64,000 bases of DNA from Hymenobacter siberiensis (lineage in GTDB: Bacteria; Bacteroidota; Bacteroidia; Cytophagales; Hymenobacteraceae), in the NCBI RefSeq assembly GCF_018967845.1, contig NZ_JAHLZZ010000001.1:3286001-3350000 (forward strand), read 5' to 3'. The position numbers and the translations under genes were made by a program. Under the pieces are notes generated by a model that was given only the letters and a program-made list of their open reading frames with translations, did not search any database and was not told the DNA's origin. Positions 50,967 through 58,987 of this stretch are shown piece by piece. The stretch's first letter is position 1. Each line of letters starts with the position of its first letter.

Positions 50967-51252
50967 GTTTTTTCAGTGGCATTTTCAGTGGCAGACCGGG
51001 TCGAGAATATAAAGGCTTCAGCCAACATACAATACCCCATTCGGACGTCCGCCTGCTATCAAATTGCCCTCACGCCCTCAGTTTGTTTTCATCATCCTCA
51101 CACCGATTGTTATTTGGAGCACGCAGCCTTCACCTAGGTGTATAGTCCCAAGGCGTGGTGGTGTATTTTCCGGGCTGGGATTTCGCACGAATATATGGGA
51201 CTGAGGTGGTCTAGGTAAAACGGACAGTGCAAAGTCTTAACTTTCACTGCCC

Positions 51253-51552
51253 ATGACCGAGAAACTAAATTCTGGCGGCCTAGCCGCTACCCGCAAGAAA
51301 TATACGCCGGCCTTCAAAGCGGAGTACGTCCGCCAAGTAGCCGCCGGTGCCCGGCAAAGCGACGTGGCCCGTGCCCAAGGCATCTCGCCCGCGTTGCTGG
51401 GACGCTGGCAACGCCAAGCGTTGGAAACAGCTGTGCCCAGCAGCGCGGAGCGCGACGAAATCCGGCAGCTGCGCGCCGCGCTCAAACGCGTGGAAATGGA
51501 GCGCGACATTTTAAAAAAAGTCGTGACCATCTTCTCCCAGCCCCCTCAGTGA
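51253..51552 (+). CDS. IS3-family OrfA (HTH)
   Basis: 99 residues: HTH_Tnp_1 type domain (YTPAFKAEYVRQVAAGARQS, VARAQGISPALLGRWQRQAL) and a leucine-zipper-like end (IRQLRAALKRVEMERDILKK). Binds IS ends with OrfB in intact elements. Reading frame intact; its stop overlaps the OrfB start. Confidence 0.88.
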   Translation: MTEKLNSGGLAATRKKYTPAFKAEYVRQVAAGARQSDVARAQGISPALLGRWQRQALETAVPSSAERDEIRQLRAALKRVEMERDILKKVVTIFSQPPQ

Positions 51553-52420
51553 TGAGCCGCTACGCCTTTATCGCAGCCTGCACCGAGCCCTGGCCCGTGC
51601 AGGTACTCTGCTGCCTGTTGACGGTCAGTTCGGCCGGCTACTACCAGTGGCGGTAGCGCCCGGCCCCACCCGTGGCGCCGTGGCAGGCCGTGGCGCAGAC
51701 AGCCTTCACACGTCATGCCCGCCGGTACGGGACGCGGCGCTTGCGGGCGGAATTACGCGCCGAAGGCCACGCCGTGAGCCGCTACGCGCTTCGCTCGTGG
51801 CTGCACCGCAACGGGCTGCGGGCGCTGAGCACCCGCCCGCAACACCCTGGCACGACGGTAGCGGACCCGGCGGCTGTGGTGGCCGAGAACCGGTTGCTCG
51901 GCCGCGCTGCCCCCACGGCCCCCGACCAGGTCTGGGTCGGGGACATCACCTATTTGTCCCTGGTGGGTGGACGCTGGTGCTACCTGCCCACCTGGCGCGA
52001 CGCCTGCTCGCGCCGGGTCGTGGGCTGGCACCTAGCTGCGCAAATGCCCACCGAACTCGTACTGCTGGCCCTGGAACAGGCCCTGACCTTACGCCAGCCT
52101 GCCCCCGGCCTGCTTATTCACGCCGACTGCGGCAGCCAGTACACCAGCGCCGCCTGCCGCGCCCTCATTGAGCGGGCCAGGCCGTGCCCAGCTTCAGTCG
52201 GCCGGGCAACCCCTACGACAACGCCCAGGCCGAAGCGGGCTGGAGCACGCTTAAAACCGAACTGCTGCCCCACGGTACCGCTTTCGCCTCCCTGGAAGAA
52301 GCCCGCTTGGAAGTGGCCCACTACCTCGACACCTACTTCAATCTCGACCGCCGCCACTCCGCCTTGGGCTATCGCTCGCCCCACCAATTTGAACAGGAAC
52401 TCAAATCAACCCTACCTTAG
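51552..52420 (+). pseudogene. IS3-family OrfB (DDE transposase) with stop and frameshift
   Basis: Starts ATG 51552 (MSRYAFIAACTEPW). A TAG at 51654-51656 interrupts SAGYYQWR. The frame then runs through WVGDITYLS and LIHADCGSQYTSAACRAL (two catalytic Asp). Near 52180 one base is missing; the next frame gives VPSFSRPGNPYDNAQAEAGW with the catalytic Glu, to 52420. Confidence 0.88.
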
Positions 52421-52530
52421 CTCACTGTCCGTTTTACCTAGACCACCCCAATCTGCGTTGTTCACTCAGTACGCAATTCCAAGGCTGGCTCGCGAAATCT
52501 TAAGTATTCCACATCACAATATCTACCGAG

Positions 52531-52818
52531 ATGAAAAAACTTTACATACCGCTTGCATTAGGCATTTTTGCTTTTGCAAGCTGTACATCAAACTCATCAG
52601 AAGAATCTAGCTCCGCTACTACAATTGATGCTTCTGACTCCAACTACAGTACCAGTGAGCAACAGACCGAAGCACCATCATCCTATAGTAGTAGCGATGA
52701 TGTGCACTACAGCAACCCCAATACGGGTACGCAAAGCGACTACACCCTTGATGTGGACTACGATAGTAATGGGGATGTAGAACGAATCAACTTTAGTAGA
52801 CTTGTTGCGAGCTATTAA
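52531..52818 (+). CDS. Small Ser-rich lipoprotein, 3' end replaced by an IS
   Basis: 95 codons. Lipoprotein signal with Cys18 (YIPLALGIFAFASC), a Ser/Thr/Glu-rich linker and a short tail DYTLDVDYDSNGDVERINF. The last six residues (RLVASY after SER) and the stop lie in the terminal repeat of the IS5-like element, so the natural C-terminus is missing. Function unknown. AT-rich compared with the chromosome. Confidence 0.6.
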   Translation: MKKLYIPLALGIFAFASCTSNSSEESSSATTIDASDSNYSTSEQQTEAPSSYSSSDDVHYSNPNTGTQSDYTLDVDYDSNGDVERINFSRLVASY

Positions 52819-53777
52819 TCACAGATTTAAGCTGAAATTCCACAAGCCCGCACACACTCCCAGCACGTCATTGTACAGGTTCAAATTATGCAAACGTAAT
52901 CGGTCTTCCAAAATTCGATAACGTTTCAATCCGCCAATGCTATGCTCTACGGTAATTCGTTCACTTGCTTGTTTTGTATTTATTTCTCGTTGTTCATCGG
53001 TGAGTTCTTTCCCTTTCGGCTTTTTGATAGGAATAAAAACTTTCCGGCAAACGTAGTCTTTCGCGAAGCCCAAAAACCCCAGGTCCAACCGCACCTTGAA
53101 CTTTTTAAACCACTCTTTATCAACTGGTAAAATGCTTTTTAGCACACTGTAGTCGTGGTGTCTTCCGCCGTAACAACGGCTGATAAAACCAATCCAGCGA
53201 ATGGTCGTTGAAATAACTATCTCTTTTACGGCGTGTATTTTTTTTTACCGCTATAGTAGTCTTTTTGCATCTCTTTATTTCCTGGTCGTTGCTTGCGTTG
53301 CTCTGTTCCATCGACCAATAACGTCTCGTGTTCCTGAAAATAGGCTTCAAATTCGGCCACTGTCGCAAATTCCCGCTTTGGCGCATGCCCGGTTTGCTCC
53401 AGCGCTTCTTGGAGCACCGTAATGCCTAATTCCTGGTTGCGTTTCGCGTTGGAACCGTCCATCCCACTGACCAATCCCAACAAATCATACGTCAAGTTTG
53501 CTTTGAAGCTGAATAGGGTGAAAAGCAGTAATTCTTCTTCTGTTTTAAGGGCTACTTCATACGGCGCAAAAGCCCCACGTTCAATCATATCTGTTCCATT
53601 TAACCGAAAATACGCCTGCTTAAAATGCGCCAAAAGCTGCGCAAAACGCTCCGCCGTGAGTCCCGTGGCAGCACGCCATTTACGCGAAGTAGTGAGGTTT
53701 TTTACGGAAAAGTTCATGTTCTAAATTTAAGTACAGTTTGTCGAAAATTCCGCACTTCACTCACTTCGCAACAAGTC
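52799..53777 (-). mobile_element. IS5-like (DDE_Tnp_4) insertion sequence
   Basis: 979 bp between TA dinucleotides (52797-52798 and 53778-53779). Terminal repeats GACTTGTTGCGA are exact inverted copies; with the flanks the match reaches 17 bp (52794-52810, 53766-53782). One transposase gene on the minus strand. Confidence 0.8.
52819..53717 (-). pseudogene. IS5-like transposase, frames joined at a run of nine A
   Basis: Frame 1 (53717 to 53226) gives VDGTEQRKQRPGNKEMQKDY (first catalytic Asp), then YYSGKKKYTP and stop. Just before the stop the coding strand has nine A (53238-53246). One extra A would give SGKKKIHAVKEIVISTT, then GGRHHDYSVLKSILP (second Asp) and RITVEHSIGGLKRYRI (Glu) to 52819, a normal ~299-residue DDE enzyme. 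So this is either a one-base loss or an element that uses slippage on the A-run. Confidence 0.8.
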
Positions 53778-53883
53778 TACTATAAGGGAAGCACAGTCAG
53801 TTAAGGAAGCGTTCGAGAAAAAGATATCTGAATATGAACAAGTAGCACAGTCTATAACTAATTTTCTGTTAAAAGTTAAAGGT

Positions 53884-54717
53884 GTGCACTCAGCCAGGTA
53901 CAGAGTGAAAGACCCAAAAAATTTATTTAACAAAATCATTAGAAAGAAAAAAGCACTTCCAAACAGAAATATTACATTATCTAATTACGAATTGGAAATC
54001 AATGATTTAGCAGGTGTTAGGGTATTACATCTATTTAAAGGCGGTTGGGAAAGAATTCACAAATACATTACCCAAACGTGGACTCTAAAGGAACAGCCCA
54101 TTGCATATTATCGCACTGGCGACTCCCCCACTATGCTCGATAGATTTTCTAAGCAAGGCTGCGATTTACGTGTTCATCCCGCTGCTTATCGCTCAGTACA
54201 TTATGTTATCGAAACCTCAACTACCAAGGAAAAAAAGTACGTTGAAATTCAAGTCAGGACTATTTTTGAAGAAGGTTGGAGCGAAGTAGACCACAGAATT
54301 CGCTACCCAAATAATACTGACAATCAATTAGTCAACGATATGCTAATGATGCTTAATCGACTAGCTGGGAACGCAGACGAAATGAGCAGTTTTATACAAG
54401 AACTGAATCTTTACATCAAGGAATCTCAATGGGAATTTAAAGCCTTAGAGCTAGAGAAAGACCAGCAAATAGCAGAACTTAAAGAGATTATTAAGAATGC
54501 CAATTTATCTCCCGGCGACAAGAATAAGTTTGAGAATGTTGCAGATAGAATGAGTGCTGCGGACAATGCTGCGGCTTTTGCCAAGGGCATATTCTTAACT
54601 AACCCTTTCCCAAAATTACCTTCGCTTGCTGGCCTCAAGGCAAGAGGGCTAATGACTGACCCAGAGACTCCACCGAAATCAGAGGCAAAAACAGTTGAAC
54701 CGGCAAGCGAGCAATAA
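53884..54717 (+). CDS. RelA/SpoT-domain (alarmone synthetase-like) protein, start lost to IS
   Basis: 277 codons from GTG 53884, but the frame stays open back to the IS edge (53778) as TIREAQSVKEAFEKKISEYE, which looks like the true N-terminal helix, so the native start was removed. Synthetase motifs: ARYRVKDPKNLFNKI (Arg/Lys of the pyrophosphate site), EINDLAGVRVLHLF, AAYRSVHYVIE, and VEIQVRTIFEEGWSEVDHRI. No HD hydrolase, TGS or ACT domain, so a small synthetase-only type. A coiled region and an acidic tail follow. Stand-alone synthetases make (p)ppGpp or modify tRNA or nucleotides; as island cargo it may be a toxin or phage-defence gene, which is inference. Confidence 0.8.
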   Translation: MHSARYRVKDPKNLFNKIIRKKKALPNRNITLSNYELEINDLAGVRVLHLFKGGWERIHKYITQTWTLKEQPIAYYRTGDSPTMLDRFSKQGCDLRVHPAAYRSVHYVIETSTTKEKKYVEIQVRTIFEEGWSEVDHRIRYPNNTDNQLVNDMLMMLNRLAGNADEMSSFIQELNLYIKESQWEFKALELEKDQQIAELKEIIKNANLSPGDKNKFENVADRMSAADNAAAFAKGIFLTNPFPKLPSLAGLKARGLMTDPETPPKSEAKTVEPASEQ

Positions 54718-54723
54718 TTCGAC

Positions 54724-54843
54724 ATGAAAACCATTCTCCATTTCCGCCTCGACGTTCTGGTCGCTGATGGCAACACCCCTATACAGCTCACCATCATCTG
54801 GGATGATAACTCCTTAAAATCAATGCCCCTTGCTCTAGCTTAG
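54724..54843 (+). CDS. 39-residue ORF duplicating the integrase arm-binding domain
   Basis: ATG 54724 to TAG 54841-54843. It reads HFRLDVLVADGNTPIQLTII against the integrase N-terminus QLRLDLLTKKGLAPIQLTFC, about half identical over 24 residues. The integrase ATG follows after 1 bp. It may be a free arm-site-binding peptide regulating recombination or a relic of an earlier integrase. Too short for most ORF callers. Confidence 0.6.
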   Translation: MKTILHFRLDVLVADGNTPIQLTIIWDDNSLKSMPLALA

Positions 54844-54844
54844 C

Positions 54845-56260
54845 ATGGAAGTAACCCGTCAGCTCCGCCTCGACCTACTTACTAAAAAGGGCTTGGCTCC
54901 CATCCAGCTCACCTTCTGCTGGGAGGGCCAGCGTCTGCGCAAGGGCTCGGGCGAAAAGTGCGACCCCAAGCACTGGAATGCCAAGCGCGAGGAAGTGAAG
55001 CCCACACCCGGCAATTTCGCCGCCGACACCAACCTAGTACTGGAGCGCTACACCCAGGCCGCGCAGGCTGCTGAGCACGCGGCCATCCTCACCCGCCAAA
55101 AGCTCGACAAGGCGCAGATGAGCGCCGAAATCAACCGCCGCTACTCTCTGCTCGCCGCCGGCGACGAAGCCCAAGCCACCAGCGAGGAAATAGCTCCCCT
55201 ACCGCAGGTGGAAGCCGCCCCGCCCGGCGTGCTTGACTACTACGACCAATGGCTGGGCGAGCAGACCCGAAAAACATCCAACAAGTCGGGTCAGGGCCTG
55301 AGCAAGTCCTACTTAGCCAGCCTAGCTAACTCCCGCGATGTGCTGGCCGACTTCGCAGAAAAGGATGCGCCTCTAGCCTTCCCCATCCTCGACCACGCCT
55401 GGTACGCCCGCTTCAGCGAGTTCTTCTTCGAGGGTGAATGGGGCGAGTCGGTGAACACCTTTGGGAAGCATGTGCGCCACCTCAAATCCTTCCTGGCTTG
55501 GGCCGAGGACAGGGAGCTGCCTGTGAATCGCAAGTACCGTCGCTTCGAAGCCCCCGACGAGTACATCGGGGCCGATGCCCTCACCGAGGCCGAGCTGCTG
55601 CGCTTGGCCGCCGTGGATTTCCGTACCGAGGCCGCCCGCGCCTACGTGCACCAGCAGTTCGAGCAGCTCGACCCGGCCCTGCAGGCGCTAGCCGGCCAGA
55701 AGAAAGGTATGCGCCGCAGCCAGGCCGACCCACTGCGCGTGGCCGAGCGCCTGCGCATGCTGGAGCTCTCCCGCGACAAACTATTGGAGTGCTGCTATTT
55801 CGGCCTGCGCATATCCGACGCCGACAAGCTCAGCCGTCGGCAGATTCACGGACAGCTCGTGCGCCTGAAGGCCAGCAAGACTCGCAAGGAGTGCTTCATC
55901 CCCTACTTCGACGACGACGTGTTCAAGCCCGTGGCTCTGGTCGAGAAATACGCCGCGCAGCACCTGCCCACCTGCCTACCCGTGGTATATGGCCTCTCCG
56001 ACTACCTGCCCCACGTCCAGGCGCTCGCCGACCTCACCCGCTTCAAGCTCACGAGCAAGGTAGGCCGCAAAACCTTCGTCACCCTCAAGATTGCCCAGGG
56101 TGTGCCCCGCGCCCAAGTCATGCAAGCCACCGGTCACCGCACCGAGGCCAGCTTCAACCGCTACCTGGGCGTGGTGGAGCACGAATTAGTCGAGACTTTC
56201 CGCAAAACGGCCCGCTCAGTGGCAAAAACCAGTGGCAAACCGCTGCCAGACGTCGCTTAG
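54845..56260 (+). CDS. Tyrosine-type site-specific integrase
   Basis: 471 residues: arm-DNA-binding domain (1-~60, then CDPKHWNAKREEV), SAM-like core-binding domain (~125-245) and catalytic domain with YFGLRISDADKLS (Arg I), KASKTRKE (Lys), KVGRKTFVTL (Arg II), TGHRTEASFNRYLG (His and nucleophile Tyr). This is the Bacteroidota integrative-element type. It sits 88 bp from attR and is the obvious agent of insertion at tRNA-Asp. GC content is like the chromosome, unlike the lipoprotein and RelA cargo. Confidence 0.93.
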   Translation: MEVTRQLRLDLLTKKGLAPIQLTFCWEGQRLRKGSGEKCDPKHWNAKREEVKPTPGNFAADTNLVLERYTQAAQAAEHAAILTRQKLDKAQMSAEINRRYSLLAAGDEAQATSEEIAPLPQVEAAPPGVLDYYDQWLGEQTRKTSNKSGQGLSKSYLASLANSRDVLADFAEKDAPLAFPILDHAWYARFSEFFFEGEWGESVNTFGKHVRHLKSFLAWAEDRELPVNRKYRRFEAPDEYIGADALTEAELLRLAAVDFRTEAARAYVHQQFEQLDPALQALAGQKKGMRRSQADPLRVAERLRMLELSRDKLLECCYFGLRISDADKLSRRQIHGQLVRLKASKTRKECFIPYFDDDVFKPVALVEKYAAQHLPTCLPVVYGLSDYLPHVQALADLTRFKLTSKVGRKTFVTLKIAQGVPRAQVMQATGHRTEASFNRYLGVVEHELVETFRKTARSVAKTSGKPLPDVA

Positions 56261-56348
56261 CATAGCGCAGTCCAACCACCTAAAATGCCGTTCCTAGTGC
56301 GTGAGGGCACTTTAGTTAAGCTCTATTAAGCGGCGTCAAGCGTCCTAT

Positions 56349-56385
56349 AGTCCCGTCCAGACCGCTACCGTTTGCTAAAAAGGCC
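56349..56385 (+). other. attR: distal 37-bp direct repeat
   Basis: Exact copy of 50904-50940, giving a 16-base tRNA-Asp 3' end remnant. It marks the end of the element. Confidence 0.9.
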
Positions 56386-56411
56386 CTTCACTTGCAGTGA
56401 AGGGCCTTTTT
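56377..56411 (+). terminator. Second tRNA-type terminator at attR
   Basis: Perfect 15-bp arms AAAAAGGCCCTTCAC and complement. The base of the stem and the trailing GGCCTTTTTGTTTTTTCAGTG match the attL terminator, while the upper stem and loop differ. Confidence 0.85.
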
Positions 56412-56442
56412 GTTTTTTCAGTGACAGCCTGGCCTTTTGGTA

Positions 56443-56539
56443 GCGTAAAAATGGAATACTGTGCAGGCCATACCGCCATCAAGAGCATGGCCCAGACCCG
56501 TGCCGTGGGCGTAAAAATGGAATACTGTGCAGGCCATAC
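56443..56539. repeat. Two 31-bp direct repeats with a 66-bp period
   Basis: Bases 56443-56473 and 56509-56539 are identical (GCGTAAAAATGGAATACTGT...) and separated by 35 unrelated bases. Only two copies, so not a CRISPR. Repeated motifs of this kind occur at the ends of IS21-type elements; a relic is possible but unproven. Confidence 0.75.
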
Positions 56540-57034
56540 GGGGGCTCATTACTGAAAGATGGTAGTGGTGTAAGTGACGGCGGGGTTAACGGCGCTGACC
56601 GTGGTGCCATAAGTTATTGATAGGTTGAGTGGAGCCGGTGAAAAGCGGATAGGGCAACGCGCCCAAGCCAGTACCGACAATGCAAATACCTGTATTCTTC
56701 AGGTTTGTGAAAGCAGGCCCCGCAGGTTTCTGTCTGTTCGCATCTGGTGCAACAGGCTCTCCCGGGCCTGCGACGCCCACAACCACCTGCTGGCACTTCC
56801 CGATAGCTACCTTGACGAACAAGTGGGCCGAACGATATCAGGTGGTCCCACTACGCTTCCACCCGCTTTGTGAGCAGGGTGGCCAGCTAGCTGCGCGCAA
56901 AACAATAGCAACCGTCTGGTAATGAAACGGCGGCTATTTACCAACAGCCGGCTGCCCACTTCTAAAAAAGCAATTGGCTGCCGAAACTGTTTAGCTGCTT
57001 GCAGCAACCAATTGCTGTTGCGAAAACCCTTTAA
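56540..57034 (-). other. Non-coding stretch with a possible 3' gene relic
   Basis: No intact gene. On the minus strand a frame ending at TAA 56549-56551 reads NLSITYGTTVSAVNPAVTYT, like the end of a surface beta protein, but upstream codons lose the frame quickly. It may be what is left of a gene displaced by the element or the IS. Confidence 0.25.
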
Positions 57035-58118
57035 TAGGACTTACGCACTCGACTATACAAGTGCTTGAATGAGTGGTTTTTGGAGCAAATCCCGCAGGTA
57101 GGGTGCCCATTGCTGTTGTTACGCCTGATAAATAGTTTGCCCCATGCGGCGGGCGTGTTGACGCAGCGATACCCAGGCCAAGTAACAACAGGCCAAGTGG
57201 TTGCGTTGCGCCATCTCCTTCCGGCACTGGCACTTCTCTGACCCCGTCAACTGTTTGAAGCTGCGGTGAAACTCCTCTACCTGCCAACGCACCTGCACGG
57301 CTTCAATCACCATTTCGCGGGTCAGATGAGCAGCCAAGTGGTTGGTAATAACCCATTCAATGTCGCCGTTCGTGGCCACTAGCTTGAAGCGTTTTACGCC
57401 AAAGGGCACTTCTTTCAGGCGCACTTCCACGCCCTGACTCCAACCGCCGGGCGGCGGCTCCAGCGTAGTCAGGCCTTGGTAGCCGCTTTCTTTGGCCAGG
57501 CTCACCAACCGGTTGCTTTTCAGGGTCGTGAAAAACGTCCAACCGGCACGATGAATGCGTTTCAAATTCGTGCTGCCCGCATACCAGAAATCAAATAAAA
57601 TGGTGCGTGCCAGTAGTTTGCCCTCCGCCGCAACCTGGTCAAACATGGCCAGAAAATGGTCGTTTTTCGTCTGTTCGTCTTGGTCTTCTTGGTCGGGCGC
57701 GCAGGTGCGCGTAGGTGCGGTAATCCAGGGGTAGGAAATCCCCGGCTTCGCCGCTACTATGCCCCAAATTGACCAGCCCAATGCCGGTGACCATGCCGTG
57801 CGCGTTGCCCGAATACAGCCGCTTGGTCAGGGCGATAAAGCGGTTGTGGCGTTGGTCTTGTACGCTGTCGTCGACGAGCAGAAAAACCGCAGGCGAATCG
57901 TGGAGCAAGGGCTGAACTAATTCGCGCAACTAATTGATTGGCAGTGTGCTCGTGCGCAAAAACTGATTTACCTGGTCGTGGCTTACATCGGGCAGATGGG
58001 CTGTCAAATGCGTGCAGGTGTAGTTCGTGGGCGTACTGAGCAGGTACTCGATGTAAGCGGTTTGGGTCAGCATGAGCGGGCGGTTTTGCTTAAAGTACCC
58101 CAAAATGCGTAAGTCCTA
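57035..58118 (-). mobile_element. IS701-like insertion sequence with target duplication
   Basis: 1084 bp with 13-bp exact terminal repeats TAGGACTTACGCA (57035-57047, 58106-58118) and a 5-bp direct repeat TTTAA on both sides (57030-57034, 58119-58123). It ends 17 bp before the start of the F420-reductase-like gene. Confidence 0.88.
57119..58073 (-). pseudogene. IS701-like DDE transposase, broken
   Basis: ATG 58073 reads MLTQTAYIEYLLSTPTNYTC, then TAG after TSTLPIN. The frame resumes LRELVQPLLHDSPAVFLLVD DSVQDQRHN (split here), and shifts near 57715 in a CCTACGCGCACCTGCGCG stretch. The last frame carries AAEGKLLARTILFDFWYAG and VRWQVEEFHRSFKQLTG with the catalytic Glu. At least one nonsense and one frameshift. 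Confidence 0.85.
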
Positions 58119-58135
58119 TTTAACCAAGTACTCGC

Positions 58136-58870
58136 ATGAAAATTGGAATCATTGGAGCCGGCCACATCGGCAGCGCCCTTGCCGTGCGGCTCACAAGTCT
58201 CGGTCACTCGGTCCTCATTGCCAACTCCCGCGGCCCCGAAACACTAAAGGGTGTGGCCCAGAAAACCGGCGCAACACCCGCCACGGCTCAGGAAGCGGCC
58301 CACTACGGTGAAATTATCGTGGTAACCATTCCGCTGAAAAACATCCCCGACCTGCCCAAAGACCTGTTTGAGGGTGTGCCAGCTGATGTGCCGATTATTG
58401 ATACGAGCAACTATTACCCCCTGCTGCGCGATGGCCGGATACCCGAGCTGGAAAGCAGCGACCTGACCGAAAGCGAATGGGTGCAGCAGCACCTGGGCCG
58501 CCCCGTGGTGACGGTGTTCAACAACATCTACGCCGACCACCTCGAAAAAAAGGGCCAGCCCGCTGGCACGCCTGGCCGCATTTCCCTGCCCGTGGCCGGC
58601 GATGATGCCGCCGCCAAGCAACAGGTAATGGCCCTGGTGGATGAACTGGGCTTTGATGCCGTGGACGATGGCAGCCTGCACGAGTCGTGGCGGCAGCAGC
58701 CCGGCACGCCGTACTATGGGGCCGATATGCCCGCCGATAAGCTGCGCGAGCACCTGGCCAGTCTGGGCACTCAGCGTACGCCGGAGCAGCACGCCGAATT
58801 CCTGGCCAACCACGCCAAGCAGGGAAAGGAAATGATGAAGCAGTTTCAGCAGTCTTCTTCGGCCGAATAG
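58136..58870 (+). CDS. F420-reductase-like NAD(P)-binding oxidoreductase
   Basis: 244 residues. Rossmann opening MKIGIIGAGHIGSALAVRLT and a short helical tail; pattern of the NADPH-dependent F420 reductase superfamily (VTIPLKNIPDL, VTVFNNIYADHL). Bacteroidota do not normally make F420, so a different electron carrier is likely; substrate unknown. An IS701-like element ends 17 bp upstream, so its own promoter is probably displaced. Confidence 0.8.
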   Translation: MKIGIIGAGHIGSALAVRLTSLGHSVLIANSRGPETLKGVAQKTGATPATAQEAAHYGEIIVVTIPLKNIPDLPKDLFEGVPADVPIIDTSNYYPLLRDGRIPELESSDLTESEWVQQHLGRPVVTVFNNIYADHLEKKGQPAGTPGRISLPVAGDDAAAKQQVMALVDELGFDAVDDGSLHESWRQQPGTPYYGADMPADKLREHLASLGTQRTPEQHAEFLANHAKQGKEMMKQFQQSSSAE

Positions 58871-58987
58871 TCAGCTGATGGATAAAACGTTATGAAAAGA
58901 GCCGTGGCGAAGGTCATGGCTCTTTTTTTGGCAATCCCTATGGCAGTACGTTCTTGCAGCTTCTATTTGCCTCATCTGCACCACCAA

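Larger units (their letters stand above)
51205..52447 (+). mobile_element. IS3-family insertion sequence, decayed
   Basis: 1243 bp with perfect 25-bp terminal inverted repeats (51205-51229 and 52423-52447, GGTGGTCTAGGTAAAACGG...). Two ORFs in IS3 arrangement. No target duplication is visible (flanks CTGA and CCAA). The second ORF is broken twice, so the copy cannot move on its own. Confidence 0.88.
50904..56385. mobile_element. Integrative element of ~5.5 kb in tRNA-Asp
   Basis: Bounded by perfect 37-bp direct repeats and carrying a tyrosine integrase next to attR. Cargo: IS3-family relic, small lipoprotein gene, IS5-like element, RelA/SpoT-domain gene, and a 39-codon arm-domain ORF. The lipoprotein and RelA genes are visibly more AT-rich than the surrounding chromosome, consistent with transfer. 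No conjugation, replication or phage structural genes are present, so it would need help to move between cells. Confidence 0.88.

Noticed and set aside
50798..51145. 115-codon frame running through the tRNA
   Set aside because: Reads across tRNA-Asp, the attachment site and a terminator; no coding character.
51205..52447. Target duplication of the IS3-family copy
   Set aside because: The flanking 3-5 bases differ on the two sides, whichever end of the terminal repeat is assumed.
56443..56539. CRISPR array
   Set aside because: Only two 31-bp copies and no cas genes nearby.
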